This document shows, piece after piece, positions 8,455 through 19,737 of a stretch of DNA of 64,000 nucleotides (the first letter of the stretch is position 1; the number at the start of each line of letters is the position of its first letter). Origin of the DNA: Halomonas sp. LR3S48. GTDB taxonomy: Bacteria; Pseudomonadota; Gammaproteobacteria; Pseudomonadales; Halomonadaceae. The notes below the pieces were generated by a model. The model made no database searches and was not told where the DNA came from. It saw nothing but the letters and a program-made list of their open reading frames with translations. Where the stretch lies: positions 1,054,001 to 1,118,000 of the forward strand of contig NZ_CP107009.1 of assembly GCF_025725665.1 (NCBI RefSeq), given 5' to 3'. The position numbers and the translations under genes were made by a program.

Positions 8455-9312
8455 ATGTCTAGTGCCCACCGCATCTTGCATGGCGGTTTTGGTCGCGTTG
8501 CCCTGCTGGACATGGACGAGTCGCTGGTGCCCCACGCCCATTCCGAATGCCATGTACTGCTCAAGGTCTCCGGGGAGGATACCTACTTCTCGGTGCGCGA
8601 TCGCCGGCTGCCGCTGACCGACAGGACGGCGGTGCTCATCAACGCTTGGGAGCCGCACTTCTACGATCACCAGAGCGGTGCCGCCGACACCCTGATCCTG
8701 GCCCTCTACATCGAGCCGAGCTGGCTGGCGGCCTTGCAGCGTGGACTGGCACTGAGTGGCCGACCCGACTTCTTCTCCAGCCCCTGCATCGAGCTCACGC
8801 CCCGCATGCGGCATCATGCGGACCTGCTGATCGATGCCATGTTCTCCTTCGGCCTGGTGCCTCAGGACAGGCTGGAAGAGCTGCTTTTTGATTTGCTGAT
8901 AGGGATCACCGAGAAACACTCGGACTTGCGCCACCTGGCCAGGCTGCGAGTGGGTGTTGCCAGCGACTTCTACGATGCCCGCATTCGCCAGGCGAGCCAG
9001 TTCATTCTCGACCATCCCCAGGGGGAACTGGACATGGAAGGCATCGCCCGCCAGTGCGGCCTTTCCCGGGCGCATTTCTTTGCCCTGTTCAAGAAGAACA
9101 CCGGCATGACACCGCAGATGTTTGCCAATATCGGCAAGATGCAGATGGCGTTCCGCTGCCTGTCCGACAATCGCACCGGCACCCTGGGCAACTTGTCTGA
9201 AGCCCTGGGCTTCTCTGAACAGGGCCACTTCACGCGCTTCTTCCGACGCCATATCGGCGCCTCGCCCAGCCAGTACCAAAAGGTGACCGATAGCTACAGG
9301 CTTCATTCGTGA
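8455..9312 (+). CDS. AraC-family transcriptional regulator
   Basis: Protein of 285 aa with an N-terminal cupin-like sensor part (PHAHSECHVLLKVSGE, residues about 24-39) and a C-terminal AraC DNA-binding domain. The two helix-turn-helix elements lie around MEGIARQCGLSRAHFFALFK and LSEALGFSEQGHFTRFFRRH, followed by the usual GASPSQYQ end. GACGAGGA precedes the ATG. It ends the furoate-type gene block and reads in the same direction after a 105-base gap from the pseudogene, so it is the likely local regulator, with an aromatic acid or its CoA ester as possible inducer. That role is inferred from position only. Confidence 0.85.
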   Translation: MSSAHRILHGGFGRVALLDMDESLVPHAHSECHVLLKVSGEDTYFSVRDRRLPLTDRTAVLINAWEPHFYDHQSGAADTLILALYIEPSWLAALQRGLALSGRPDFFSSPCIELTPRMRHHADLLIDAMFSFGLVPQDRLEELLFDLLIGITEKHSDLRHLARLRVGVASDFYDARIRQASQFILDHPQGELDMEGIARQCGLSRAHFFALFKKNTGMTPQMFANIGKMQMAFRCLSDNRTGTLGNLSEALGFSEQGHFTRFFRRHIGASPSQYQKVTDSYRLHS

Positions 9313-9333
9313 GTCCTGTCCACCGACAGCTCC

Positions 9334-10074
9334 TCAACCAAGTGCCACCAGTTCGATCACCTGCACCCATGATGACCTTTCGGTCTGCTCCATCCTAAAG
9401 CGAACGTCCACGTCGCGCAGCCGTACCCCATAGACCCGTGCTTCGCCCTCCTGGCGCCCCGTGCCGTGATAGGCGGGGCGCGGATCCTGGGCCAGAACCT
9501 GGATGATCAGTTCGCGCAGTGAGGCGCCGTCGGGGCGCGTGGCCATAGCCGACTCGGCTTCGGCGCTGAAGCGTACCTCCAATAACGATGGTGCCTCGGG
9601 TGCATAGCCGGCCCGTGCCTCGGGGCGCGCCTCCACCCAGGGCAGGTAGGGCTTGATGTCGAGCACCGGGGTGCCGCTGACCAGATCGCAGCCGCCCAGC
9701 ACCAGGCGTACCCCGTTGCGGGTGTCGATCTCGAGCAGTTCCACCAGCGACAGGCCCAGACGATTGGGGCGATGGGTGCTGCGGCTGGCGAACACCCCGA
9801 CCTTGGCGTTGCCACCGAGCCGCGGCGGGCGGACGAGAGGTGTCCAGCGTTCGGGGCTATGGTGGAAGACGAAGGTCAGCCACAAATGGCTGAAGGCCTC
9901 GAGGCCGCGCACCGTCAAGGGGTCGTCGTAGGGGGAGGCGAGAGCCAGCTCGGCGCGGGCAGTCGACGCCAGGCCGGGCTGGCGCGGTACGCCGAACTTG
10001 TCGGGAAAGTCGCTTTCGATGTGGCCGATGGGCTGCATCGTGTAGCCGCTGGCGGGAGGCGTTGGGCTGGTCAT
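9334..10074 (-). CDS. trmO: tRNA (N6-threonylcarbamoyladenosine37-N6)-methyltransferase TrmO
   Basis: SAM-dependent methyltransferase of the TsaA/TrmO family (246 aa) that methylates t6A37 in threonine tRNA. Family hallmarks are present: PIGHIESDFPDKFGVPRQPG at the N-terminus, FSHLWLTFVFH, the cofactor-site segment ASRSTHRPNRLGLSLVEL, LDIKPYLPW, and a C-terminal DPRPAY motif. The length is close to E. coli TrmO (about 235 aa). It is divergently transcribed from the acetyltransferase gene starting at 10165. Confidence 0.93.
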   Translation of the reverse strand: MTSPTPPASGYTMQPIGHIESDFPDKFGVPRQPGLASTARAELALASPYDDPLTVRGLEAFSHLWLTFVFHHSPERWTPLVRPPRLGGNAKVGVFASRSTHRPNRLGLSLVELLEIDTRNGVRLVLGGCDLVSGTPVLDIKPYLPWVEARPEARAGYAPEAPSLLEVRFSAEAESAMATRPDGASLRELIIQVLAQDPRPAYHGTGRQEGEARVYGVRLRDVDVRFRMEQTERSSWVQVIELVALG

Positions 10075-10164
10075 GGCGTTGCATTATGCCTGCCATTGGC
10101 CCCGGCGGCGAGCTTGTGTAATCTGCACGGCGAGACAGATCACGCAAGACATGGGGCAGGGAAA

Positions 10165-10701
10165 ATGGAAACGATGACGATGAACGATGCGCCGTCCCCG
10201 AGGAGCGGTTCGCCGCGGATCCTCTATCGTCAGGCCAAGGCGCGTGACGGTGCCGATCAGGCCGAGGTTTTCCATCACGCCGTGATGCAGGGCGCAGCCG
10301 CTTATTACAGCGTGGAGCAGCGGACGGCCTGGGCCGCGACGATGCCAAGGGAAGCCAGCGCGTGGGTTGCCCGTCAGACTCTCTACACGACGCTGATGGC
10401 CACCTGCGACGGGCGTTGTGTGGGCTTTCTGGAACTGGACATCCCCAAGGGGCATGTCCATACCCTCTACGTGTGGCCTTCGCTGGCGCGTCGCGGCATC
10501 GGCTCGACCCTGCTGGTGCACGCCGAGCGCATGCTGCTCGAGCACGGCTGTGAGCGTGTCACCATTGATGCCAGCCGCATGCTGGCCGAGAGCCTGCTGC
10601 GCCGCGGCTGGCGCGATCTCGGCACGGAATGGGTGACGAAGAATGGCGTACGACTCGAGCGGCAGCGCTTGGAGAAGCGCCTTGCCGCTATCGAAACCTG
10701 A
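10165..10701 (+). CDS. GNAT-family N-acetyltransferase
   Basis: Protein of 178 aa with a GNAT fold. The beta4/alpha3 core reads VHTLYVWPSLARRGIGSTLL, which holds the R-x-x-G-x-G/A acetyl-CoA loop (RRGIGS), followed by GCERVTIDAS and a C-terminal strand near RGWRDLGTEWV. The ATG at 10165 follows GCAGGGA; two further in-frame ATGs lie just downstream at 10174 and 10180. It is 2 bases from the convergent nadC. The acceptor substrate cannot be told from sequence. Confidence 0.8.
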   Translation: METMTMNDAPSPRSGSPRILYRQAKARDGADQAEVFHHAVMQGAAAYYSVEQRTAWAATMPREASAWVARQTLYTTLMATCDGRCVGFLELDIPKGHVHTLYVWPSLARRGIGSTLLVHAERMLLEHGCERVTIDASRMLAESLLRRGWRDLGTEWVTKNGVRLERQRLEKRLAAIET

Positions 10702-10702
10702 T

Positions 10703-11593
<891 letters not shown>

Positions 11594-11636
11594 TCATTAT
11601 AGAGGAATCCAGCTCCAGGACGTCAGGGAGAACGAG

Positions 11637-12206
11637 ATGAGAATCGAGAAAGGCTGGCTGGAAGGCGTACGGCACGTGCCATCGCCCAACCAGGACGCAC
11701 GCCCCGAGGGTGAGGTCTCGGCGGTGGTGCTGCATTCGATCAGCCTGCCTCCCGGCGAGTTCGGTGGCGAGCATATCGAGCGGCTGTTTACCAATTCGTT
11801 GGATGCCGCGGCCCATCCCTTCTTTTCTGGCATCGCCCAGCTTCGGGTCTCCGCCCACCTGCTGATTCGTCGAGACGGCGAATGCGTGCAGTTCGTGCCT
11901 TTCGACCGCCGGGCCTGGCATGCCGGGCGCTCGTGCTGGATCGATGAGGGGCGGCCACGGCGTGCATTGAACGACTTCACCGTGGGCATCGAGCTGGAAG
12001 GCGACGAGATCCATGCCTATCGTGATGCCCAGTACCGAGCGCTGGCCCTGGCCATGAAGGCGCTGATGGCGAGCTTCCCGGCGATGGCTCCACGACGTGT
12101 CACCAGCCACGCCAGGGTGGCGCCACTTCGCAAGAATGACCCCGGCCCCGCCTTCGACTGGGCCTATTTTCACCAGTGCCTCAAGACGTTGGGAGTGAGA
12201 AGGTGA
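11637..12206 (+). CDS. ampD: 1,6-anhydro-N-acetylmuramyl-L-alanine amidase
   Basis: Cytoplasmic zinc amidase (189 aa) of cell-wall recycling; it cleaves the peptide from anhydro-muropeptides and so keeps AmpC-type beta-lactamase induction low. The amidase-2 signature is complete: VVLHSISLPPGEFGG carries the first zinc His, WHAGRSCW and NDFTVGIELEG form the core, and SHARVAPLRKNDPGPAFDW carries the second His, the Lys and the Asp ligand. CAGGGAG precedes the ATG. The AmpE partner seen in enterobacteria is not adjacent. Confidence 0.95.
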   Translation: MRIEKGWLEGVRHVPSPNQDARPEGEVSAVVLHSISLPPGEFGGEHIERLFTNSLDAAAHPFFSGIAQLRVSAHLLIRRDGECVQFVPFDRRAWHAGRSCWIDEGRPRRALNDFTVGIELEGDEIHAYRDAQYRALALAMKALMASFPAMAPRRVTSHARVAPLRKNDPGPAFDWAYFHQCLKTLGVRR

Positions 12207-12531
12207 TGAGCGGGACAACACGGAGCCTCATGACCAAACGGTAGTTTTATTACATTTAAGTTTTGGCCGATGTCACGCCGGATTAGTTGTCGTAACATCT
12301 TGTGATGCAATGCAATATGCTGGTTATGGAAAAAAATTCCATTTCTCTGAGATTGGCAGAAGGGTCACTTTACGGTATGTTCTACGCCATTCGTTGTATG
12401 CGCTTCTGTAATATGACTACAACAGCCGCGTCGCGGCCTGACATTCCCCTGATCGTCAGTAGCATTGACCCGTCCCAGCGTCCAAGTGCATGGGACGATC
12501 TGACATCACATTGTCACTCGGAGAGACGTCT
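12207..12531. promoter_or_regulatory. AT-rich leader upstream of aceE
   Basis: This 325-base gap is clearly richer in A and T than its surroundings between about 12235 and 12425, and it must hold the aceEF promoter. It contains an inverted repeat at 12326-12342 (ATGGAA, five bases, TTCCAT) that could be an operator. I see no PdhR-type ATTGGT-N3-ACCAAT site and no unambiguous -35/-10 pair. A 77-codon frame at 12302-12535 has no family resemblance or ribosome site and was not called. Confidence 0.5.
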
Positions 12532-15204
12532 ATGAGTCTGGAGGCAAGAGAAGATTTCGATCCGGTCGAAACCACGGAATGGCTGGATTCCCTGGAGTCG
12601 GTCCTGGATCGTGAGGGCGAGGAACGCGCCCGGTACCTGCTGACACGCCTGGCCGACCGGCTGCGTCGTGACGGCATGCAGGCACCCTTCTCGGTGACCA
12701 CGCCGCATCGCAACACCATCCCGGTGCACCGCGAAGCGCCGATGCCGGGTGACTTGTTCATGGAGCGGCGCATTCGCTCGCTGATCCGTTACAACGCCAT
12801 CGCCCAGGTCATCCGCAACAACCGCGCCAACCCGGGCCTGGGTGGGCATATCGCCAGCTTCATGTCCGCCGCCACGCTCTACGACGTCGGCTTCAACCAT
12901 TTCTTCCGTGCGCCCAATGGCGATTTCGAGGGCGACCTGGTCTACATCCAGGGCCACGTGGCACCGGGCGTCTATGCCCGCGCCTATCTGGAAGGGCGCC
13001 TCACCGAAGCGCAGATGGACAAGTACCGCCAGGAAGTCGACGGCGATGGCCTGTCGTCCTATCCACACCCTTGGCTGATGCCCGACTTCTGGCAGTTCCC
13101 CACCGTCTCCATGGGCCTGGGCCCGATCCAGGCGATCTACCAGGCTCACGTGATGAAGTACCTCGATTCGCGCGAGCTCAGGAATATGCATGATCGCAAG
13201 ATCTGGTGTTTCATGGGCGACGGCGAGTGCGACGAGCCGGAATCGCTGGGTGCCATCCACCTGGCCAGCCGCGAGAAGCTCGACAACCTGATCTTCGTTA
13301 TCAACTGCAACCTGCAGCGCCTCGACGGCCCGGTGCGTGGCAACGGCCGCATCATCGACGAACTCGAGGGCGTATTCCGCGGCGCCGGCTGGAACGTGCT
13401 CAAGGTGGTCTGGGGCCGGCTGTGGGATCCGCTGTTCGAGAAGGACAAGAAGGGCATCCTGCAGAAGCGCATGGACGAGGCGGTTGACGGCGAATACCAG
13501 AACTACAAGGCCATCGACGGCGGTTACACCCGTGAGCACTTCTTCGGCAAGTACCCGGAAACCGCCGAGATGGTCAAGGACCTGTCCGACGAGGACATCT
13601 GGCGCCTCAACCGTGGCGGTCACGATCCGTTCAAGGTCTACGCGGCCTACCATGAGGCGGTCAACAACGCCAATGGCCGCCCCACCGTGATCCTGGCGCA
13701 TACCGTCAAGGGCTACGGCATGGGCAGCGGCGAGGGCGAGGCTTCCATGGAAGCCCACCAGGTCAAGACCATGGAATACGAAGCGCTGCGCAAGTTCCGC
13801 GACCGCTTCGGCATTCCGCTGACCGACGAGCAGCTCAAGGAGGTGCCGTACTACAAGCCGGAGGACGACTCTCCCGAGCTCAAGTACATGCACCTGCAGC
13901 GCGAGCGCCTGGGTGGTTACCTGCCGCAGCGCCGCAGCGACTTCCAGGCATTGACGATCCCGTCGCTCGAGGACAAGACCTTCGCCACCCAGCTGGTCGG
14001 CTCCAAGGGGCGCGAGATCTCCACCACCATGTCCTTCGTGCGCATTCTCAATGGCCTGGTGAAGGACAAGAAGATCGGCCAGCAGGTGGTACCGATCGTG
14101 CCTGACGAGGCGCGTACCTTCGGCATGGAGGGCATGTTCCGCCAGCTCGGCATCTATACCTCCGAAGGCCAGAAGTACGAGCCCGTCGACAAGGGCCAGA
14201 TCATGTTCTACCGCGAGGACAAGAAGGGCCAGATCCTCGAGGAGGGCATCACCGAGGCCGGCGCGATGTCGGCGTGGATCGCCGCGGCGACCTCCTACAG
14301 CAACCACAACCTGCCGCTGCTGCCGTTCTACATCTACTACTCGATGTTCGGCTTCCAGCGCATCGGCGACCTGGCCTGGGCCGCTGGCGACCTGCAGGCG
14401 CGCGGTTTCCTGGTCGGCGGTACCGCCGGGCGCACCACGCTGAACGGCGAGGGCCTGCAGCACCAGGATGGCCACAGCCACCTGCAGGCGGCGACCATCC
14501 CCAACTGCCGCAGCTACGATCCCACCTATGCCCATGAGGTGGCGGTGATCGTCCAGGATGGCCTGAAGCGCATGTTCGCCGACAAGGAGAACTGCTTCTA
14601 CTACCTGACGGTGATGAACGAGAACTACGAGCACCCCGAGCTCGAGAACGTGCCGGCCGAGGACATCATCAAGGGCATGTACCTGCTGCGCGAGCATCAG
14701 GGCGACAAGGGCCACGTGCAGTTGCTCGGTTCCGGCACCATCCTGCGCGAGGTGGAAGCGGCGGCCCAAATGCTGGCCGAGGAGTGGGGCGTGGCGTCCG
14801 ACGTGTGGAGCGTGACCAGCTTCAACGAGCTGCGTCGCGAGGCCCTGCTGCTCGAGCGTGAAGCCTTCATCAACGCTGCCGAAGAGCCGGTCAAGCCGCA
14901 CGTCACTCGCTGCCTGGAAGGCCGCAAGGGGCCGGTCATCGCCTCCACCGACTACATGCGTCTGTTCGCCGATCAGGTCCGTGCCTGGGTGCCGACCGAC
15001 TACCATGTATTGGGAACCGACGGCTACGGCCGCTCCGATACCCGCGAGAAGCTGCGCCACTTCTTCGAGGTCGATCGCTACTTCGTGACCGTGGCCTCGC
15101 TCAAGGCGCTGGCCGACCGTGGCGAGTTGGATCGCAAGGTCGTCGCCGAGGCGATCAAGAAGTACGGCATCGATCCCAACAAGCCCAATCCGCTGACGAG
15201 CTGA
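12532..15204 (+). CDS. aceE: Pyruvate dehydrogenase E1 component, homodimeric type
   Basis: E1 subunit (890 aa) of the pyruvate dehydrogenase complex; it decarboxylates pyruvate with thiamine diphosphate and passes the acetyl group to E2 lipoyl domains. Segments typical of the single-chain AceE include VIRNNRANPGLGGHIASFMS, the cofactor motif MGDGECDEPES, FVINCNLQRLDGPVRGNG, and PFYIYYSMFGFQRIGDLAWA. The length matches E. coli AceE (887 aa). The ATG at 12532 follows GGAGAG. It forms an operon with aceF 61 bases downstream; lpd is not in this window. Confidence 0.97.
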   Translation: MSLEAREDFDPVETTEWLDSLESVLDREGEERARYLLTRLADRLRRDGMQAPFSVTTPHRNTIPVHREAPMPGDLFMERRIRSLIRYNAIAQVIRNNRANPGLGGHIASFMSAATLYDVGFNHFFRAPNGDFEGDLVYIQGHVAPGVYARAYLEGRLTEAQMDKYRQEVDGDGLSSYPHPWLMPDFWQFPTVSMGLGPIQAIYQAHVMKYLDSRELRNMHDRKIWCFMGDGECDEPESLGAIHLASREKLDNLIFVINCNLQRLDGPVRGNGRIIDELEGVFRGAGWNVLKVVWGRLWDPLFEKDKKGILQKRMDEAVDGEYQNYKAIDGGYTREHFFGKYPETAEMVKDLSDEDIWRLNRGGHDPFKVYAAYHEAVNNANGRPTVILAHTVKGYGMGSGEGEASMEAHQVKTMEYEALRKFRDRFGIPLTDEQLKEVPYYKPEDDSPELKYMHLQRERLGGYLPQRRSDFQALTIPSLEDKTFATQLVGSKGREISTTMSFVRILNGLVKDKKIGQQVVPIVPDEARTFGMEGMFRQLGIYTSEGQKYEPVDKGQIMFYREDKKGQILEEGITEAGAMSAWIAAATSYSNHNLPLLPFYIYYSMFGFQRIGDLAWAAGDLQARGFLVGGTAGRTTLNGEGLQHQDGHSHLQAATIPNCRSYDPTYAHEVAVIVQDGLKRMFADKENCFYYLTVMNENYEHPELENVPAEDIIKGMYLLREHQGDKGHVQLLGSGTILREVEAAAQMLAEEWGVASDVWSVTSFNELRREALLLEREAFINAAEEPVKPHVTRCLEGRKGPVIASTDYMRLFADQVRAWVPTDYHVLGTDGYGRSDTREKLRHFFEVDRYFVTVASLKALADRGELDRKVVAEAIKKYGIDPNKPNPLTS

Positions 15205-15265
15205 TCCGGTGGCAAGGCGGGCATGAGCCCGCCTGTTCCAGGCACGATTTGGAAGGAGCGCGACC

Positions 15266-17272
15266 TTGAGTAGCGAAATCATAAAAGTTCCAGACATCGG
15301 CGGCAGCGAAGACGTCGAGATCATCGAAATCGCCGTATCCGAAGGGGACGTCATCCAGCCCGAGGACACCCTGATCACGCTGGAGTCCGACAAGGCCAGC
15401 ATGGACGTACCCTCGCCCAAGGGCGGCAAGGTCGTTCGCGTGCTGGTGAAGGAGGGCGATACCGTCTCCGAGGGCGACGACATCGTCGAGCTCGAGGTGG
15501 AGGGTGGCGGCAGCGATGATGCCGGCAGCGGCGAGAAGGCCGAGGCCAAGCGGGAAGAGGCGCCCAAGGAGCCCCAGGCCGCCGAAGAGAAGCCGGCAGC
15601 GAAGAAACCCTCCGGCGGCGGCAAGCGCACCGTCGAGATCAAGGTGCCCGACCTGGGCGGTTCGGAGAACGTCGAGGTGATCGAGGTGGCCGTCTCCGAG
15701 GGAGATGAGGTCAACGAAGAGGACCCCTTGATCACCCTGGAGTCCGACAAGGCCTCCATGGACGTACCGAGCCCCCACACCGGGAAATTGGTCACGTTCA
15801 CCGTCAAGGAGGGCGATACCGTCTCCGAGGGTGACGTGATCGGCACCATGGAGATCGCTGGCGACGGCGAGGCCGACGAGGCCGAGCCCGAGGCGGTGGA
15901 AACCACCGCGGAACCCGCCGAACAGGCAGAGGCCCCGGCCGAGGAAGAGGCCACCAGCGGTGAGCCCGAGCGCAAGGAGATCCGCGTACCGGATCTTTCC
16001 GGCTCGAGCGACGTGCCGATCATCGAGATCGCCGTCAGCGCCGGCGACGAAGTCGACGAGGAGGATCCGCTGATCACCCTGGAGTCCGACAAGGCCTCCA
16101 TGGACGTGCCGAGCCCCTACAAGGGCAAGCTGATCGAACTCACCGTCAAGGAGGGCGACACCGTCTCCGAGGGTGACCTGATCGGCTATATCGAGGTTGC
16201 CGGAGCCAAGCCGCGGGCGGCCACGCCCAAGTCCAGCAAGGCGCCTAGCGAGCCGAGCGAAAAGCCGGCCTCGCCCACCCAGGCCAAGCCGACTCCGGCC
16301 GGTACGCCGAGCCCCGAGGCGCAGATGGCGGCCCACAAGCCGCGCGATGGCAAGCTGGTGCACGCCGGCCCCGCGGTGCGCATGCTGGCACGCGAGCTGG
16401 GCGTCGACCTGGGGCTGGTCAAGCCGAGCGGGCCCAAGGAGCGGGTGCTCAAGGAGGACGTCCACGCCTACGTCAAGCAGGTGATGGCCGGCCAGGCCAA
16501 GGCGCCTGCTGCCGCGCCGGCGGCGACCGGCGGCGCGGGCATCCCGCCGGTACCGGACCAGGACTTCAGCCAGTTCGGCGAGATCGAAGAGAAGCCGATG
16601 GGCCGCCTGCTCAAGATGGGCGCGACCAACCTGCATCGCAGCTGGCTCAACGTGCCCCACGTCACTCAGTTCGACGAGGCGGACATCACCGAGCTGGAGG
16701 CCTTCCGCAAGTCGATGAAGGCCGAGGCCGAGGCCCAGGGGGCCAAGCTCACGCCGCTGCCGTTCATGATCAAGGCGTGCGCCTTCGCCCTGCGCAAGTT
16801 CCCGCAGTTCAACGTCAGCTTGAAGAGCGACGGCGAGACCCTGGTGTGGAAGAAGTACGTCCACATCGGTGTCGCGGTCGATACGCCTGACGGGCTGATG
16901 GTGCCGGTGATCCGCGATGCCGACAAAAAGTCGCTGATCGAGCTGGCCAAGGAGAGCGTGGAGCTGGCCGGCAAGGCGCAGTCGAAGAAGCTCAAGCGCG
17001 AGGAGATGACCGGCGGCTGCTTCACCATCTCCAGCCTGGGCTCCATCGGCGGCACCGCCTTCACGCCGATCGTCAACGCCCCGGAGGTCGCCATCCTCGG
17101 CGTCTCCAAGGCCCAGATGAAGCCGGTGTGGAACGGCTCCGACTTCGAACCGCGGCTGATGATGCCGCTGTCCCTCTCATACGACCACCGGGCCGTCAAC
17201 GGTGCCGATGCCGCACGCTTCACCGCCTTCCTGGCGGCAGCGCTGAGCGACATCCGCCGCCTGCTGATGTAA
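15266..17272 (+). CDS. aceF: Pyruvate dehydrogenase E2, dihydrolipoyl acetyltransferase with three lipoyl domains
   Basis: E2 core protein (668 aa) that moves acetyl groups from lipoamide to CoA. Three N-terminal lipoyl domains each carry ESDKASMDVPSP; the lipoylated lysines are residues 43, 162 and 276. Acidic, Ala/Pro/Glu-rich linkers separate them. The E1/E3-binding domain lies near residues 365-405 (VRMLARELGVDLGLVKPSGP). The catalytic domain ends with SYDHRAVNGADAARF, His641 being the active-site base. The start is TTG at 15266, supported by GGAAGGAG at 15251-15258 and the absence of a nearby ATG before the first lipoyl domain. Confidence 0.97.
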   Translation: MSSEIIKVPDIGGSEDVEIIEIAVSEGDVIQPEDTLITLESDKASMDVPSPKGGKVVRVLVKEGDTVSEGDDIVELEVEGGGSDDAGSGEKAEAKREEAPKEPQAAEEKPAAKKPSGGGKRTVEIKVPDLGGSENVEVIEVAVSEGDEVNEEDPLITLESDKASMDVPSPHTGKLVTFTVKEGDTVSEGDVIGTMEIAGDGEADEAEPEAVETTAEPAEQAEAPAEEEATSGEPERKEIRVPDLSGSSDVPIIEIAVSAGDEVDEEDPLITLESDKASMDVPSPYKGKLIELTVKEGDTVSEGDLIGYIEVAGAKPRAATPKSSKAPSEPSEKPASPTQAKPTPAGTPSPEAQMAAHKPRDGKLVHAGPAVRMLARELGVDLGLVKPSGPKERVLKEDVHAYVKQVMAGQAKAPAAAPAATGGAGIPPVPDQDFSQFGEIEEKPMGRLLKMGATNLHRSWLNVPHVTQFDEADITELEAFRKSMKAEAEAQGAKLTPLPFMIKACAFALRKFPQFNVSLKSDGETLVWKKYVHIGVAVDTPDGLMVPVIRDADKKSLIELAKESVELAGKAQSKKLKREEMTGGCFTISSLGSIGGTAFTPIVNAPEVAILGVSKAQMKPVWNGSDFEPRLMMPLSLSYDHRAVNGADAARFTAFLAAALSDIRRLLM

Positions 17273-17289
17273 GCGAGGCCCGAAGCAGC

Positions 17290-17325
17290 ACCGACGGCGT
17301 CCTCCGGGGCGCCGTCGGTTTTTTT
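17290..17325 (+). terminator. Rho-independent terminator of aceEF
   Basis: A perfect 10-bp stem (ACCGACGGCG at 17290-17299 with CGCCGTCGGT at 17310-17319), a 10-base loop and a run of seven T. It lies 18 bases after the aceF stop. Confidence 0.93.
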
Positions 17326-17512
17326 GTGCACCCCACTTTAGGCAGGGAATACCAAAGTGCAAGCCGGCCTTAATTGTCTGAAAAGGCAGTAGCTTTGGGC
17401 AGGTAGGCGAGGCTTTTCGGCAGCCTGCGGTTGTCTGGCGTCGCCGCCGCGGTTATCGTTCATGACATTCCCTTTACTCACAAGAATTTCCACTCTCTCA
17501 AGGAGCAGCTAG

Positions 17513-18169
<657 letters not shown>

Positions 18170-18194
18170 CTCCCTTCGAGCACGTACCTTCTGG

Positions 18195-18218
18195 AATGGC
18201 CCGCCTCGGCGGGCCATT
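18195..18218 (+). terminator. Inverted repeat after adk
   Basis: A perfect 11-bp inverted repeat (AATGGCCCGCC / GGCGGGCCATT) with a 2-base centre, 26 bases after the adk stop. There is no T run, so intrinsic termination is uncertain; it may act as an mRNA 3'-end structure. Confidence 0.55.
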
Positions 18219-18292
18219 CGCATTGTGGATCATCGTCCCACGCGCCGCAGCGGCGTATAATGGTCCGCCCATGCCATGACACGATATTTCCT

Positions 18293-18997
18293 ATGCCGAT
18301 CCTGCTGGCTCTCGATGCTTCTTCCAGTGCCTGTTCCGCCGCTCTGCTGATACGGCGCGACGGCGCCGAGGAGCGGCTCGTGACTCGCTTCGCCCTGACA
18401 CCCCGAGAGCATACCCGCCGCCTGCTGCCGATGGTCGACGAGGTGCTGGCCGAGGCGGGCGTGTCGCCTTCCGAACTTGATGCCGTGGCCTACGGCCGCG
18501 GCCCAGGCTCTTTCACCGGCCTGCGTATCGCCGCCGGCACGGCCCAAGGGCTGGCCTATGGTCTGGACCGCCCCTTGCTGGGCGTCTCGACCCTCGAGGC
18601 GCTGGCCCTGGCCGCGCATCGACGCCACGGCGTCGAGCATATCGTCACGGCCATGGATGCACGCATGGGTGAGATCTACGTCGCCGCCTGGCGCTGTCGC
18701 GATGGCGCGACCGAAGCCCTGCTCGATGAGGCCGTAATGCCGCCGCAGCGCCTGCAACTGCCCGAGGTTTCAAGCGAAGGCGGATGGCATGGCATTGGCT
18801 CCGGCTGGGCGCTGTGGGAGGCGATGCCAACTGAGGTACAGGCGGCCATTGCGCAGCGCGATGCCGAATCCGAGCCTGCCGCCGAGGAGATGGTATTGCT
18901 GGCCGCCAGAGACTATGCACAGGGTCTTCGCCCCGCCGCACACGAGAGCCAGCCGATCTACCTGCGCGATCAGGTAGCGTGGCAGAAGGGCAAATGA
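18293..18997 (+). CDS. tsaB: tRNA threonylcarbamoyladenosine biosynthesis protein TsaB
   Basis: Protein of 234 aa with an ASKHA fold; TsaB dimerises with TsaD and is needed for t6A37 modification of ANN-decoding tRNAs. The N-terminal [15 protein letters not shown] and the family motif [20 protein letters not shown] (residues about 65-84) are clear, and the length matches E. coli TsaB (231 aa). Its stop overlaps the rsmJ start (ATGA), so the two are translationally coupled. trmO, which modifies the same t6A base in threonine tRNA, lies 8 kb away. Confidence 0.94.
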   Translation: MPILLALDASSSACSAALLIRRDGAEERLVTRFALTPREHTRRLLPMVDEVLAEAGVSPSELDAVAYGRGPGSFTGLRIAAGTAQGLAYGLDRPLLGVSTLEALALAAHRRHGVEHIVTAMDARMGEIYVAAWRCRDGATEALLDEAVMPPQRLQLPEVSSEGGWHGIGSGWALWEAMPTEVQAAIAQRDAESEPAAEEMVLLAARDYAQGLRPAAHESQPIYLRDQVAWQKGK

Positions 18998-19707
18998 GCC
19001 TCGTCGATGCACCGTCGGTTCAGGTGAGCGACGGGCTCACGCTTCGGCGCGAGGGGGATGCCCTGGTGCTGGCCGGCGACCCGGCGTGCTACGGTAAGCC
19101 GCTCAGGGTCGACTTCACAGAAGGCCGGGTGGCGCATCGGCGCCGCTTCGGTGGTGGGAGAGGCCAGCTCATCGCTCGGGCCTGCGGTCTGGCGGCCGGC
19201 GTAACCCCCAGCGTGATCGATGCCACCGCCGGCCTGGGGCGAGATGCCTTCGTGCTGGCCAGCCTGGGTGCCGAGGTACTGCTGATCGAGCGCGTGGCTC
19301 AGATTCATGCCTTGCTGGAAAACGGCCTGGCGCGTGCCGCCCAGGACCCCGAGTCGGCGGAAATCGTCGCCCGCATGCATCTGGCCCATGGCGACGCCGC
19401 TTGCGATCTCGCTGCGCTGGTTGCCGCCAGCACGGTGGCGCCCCAAGTGATCCATCTCGATCCCATGTTTCCCCACCGCGAGAAGTCGGCGCTGGTGAAG
19501 AAGGAGATGCGCCTGTTCCGTGAGCTCGCCGGAGACGACGACGATGCCCCGTTGCTGCTGGAAGCGGCGCTGGACGTGGCCAGCCACCGCGTGGTGGTCA
19601 AGCGTCCGCGCAAGGCCCCGCCCATCGAGGGCCCGGCGCCGCAGCACGTCATCGAAGGCAAGACCAGTCGTTACGACCTCTACGTTCACCGTTCCCTGAA
19701 GGCCTGA
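18994..19707 (+). CDS. rsmJ: 16S rRNA (guanine1516-N2)-methyltransferase
   Basis: SAM-dependent methyltransferase (237 aa) that modifies G1516 of 16S rRNA. Family segments are [20 protein letters not shown], the SAM loop [58 protein letters not shown] and [10 protein letters not shown]. The start ATG overlaps the tsaB stop. A convergent plsB gene ends 30 bases downstream. Confidence 0.95.
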   Translation: MSLVDAPSVQVSDGLTLRREGDALVLAGDPACYGKPLRVDFTEGRVAHRRRFGGGRGQLIARACGLAAGVTPSVIDATAGLGRDAFVLASLGAEVLLIERVAQIHALLENGLARAAQDPESAEIVARMHLAHGDAACDLAALVAASTVAPQVIHLDPMFPHREKSALVKKEMRLFRELAGDDDDAPLLLEAALDVASHRVVVKRPRKAPPIEGPAPQHVIEGKTSRYDLYVHRSLKA

Positions 19708-19737
19708 AAACTAATCCAAGCCAGTCCAGCGCTTCCC

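Noticed and set aside
12302..12535. A 77-codon frame in the aceE leader
   Set aside because: Weak composition, no ribosome site, and it ends across the aceE start; regarded as leader DNA.
12514..16101. A 1195-codon open frame on the minus strand opposite aceE and aceF
   Set aside because: It is a GC-driven mirror frame; aceE and aceF fully explain the DNA and the antisense translation has no domain resemblance.
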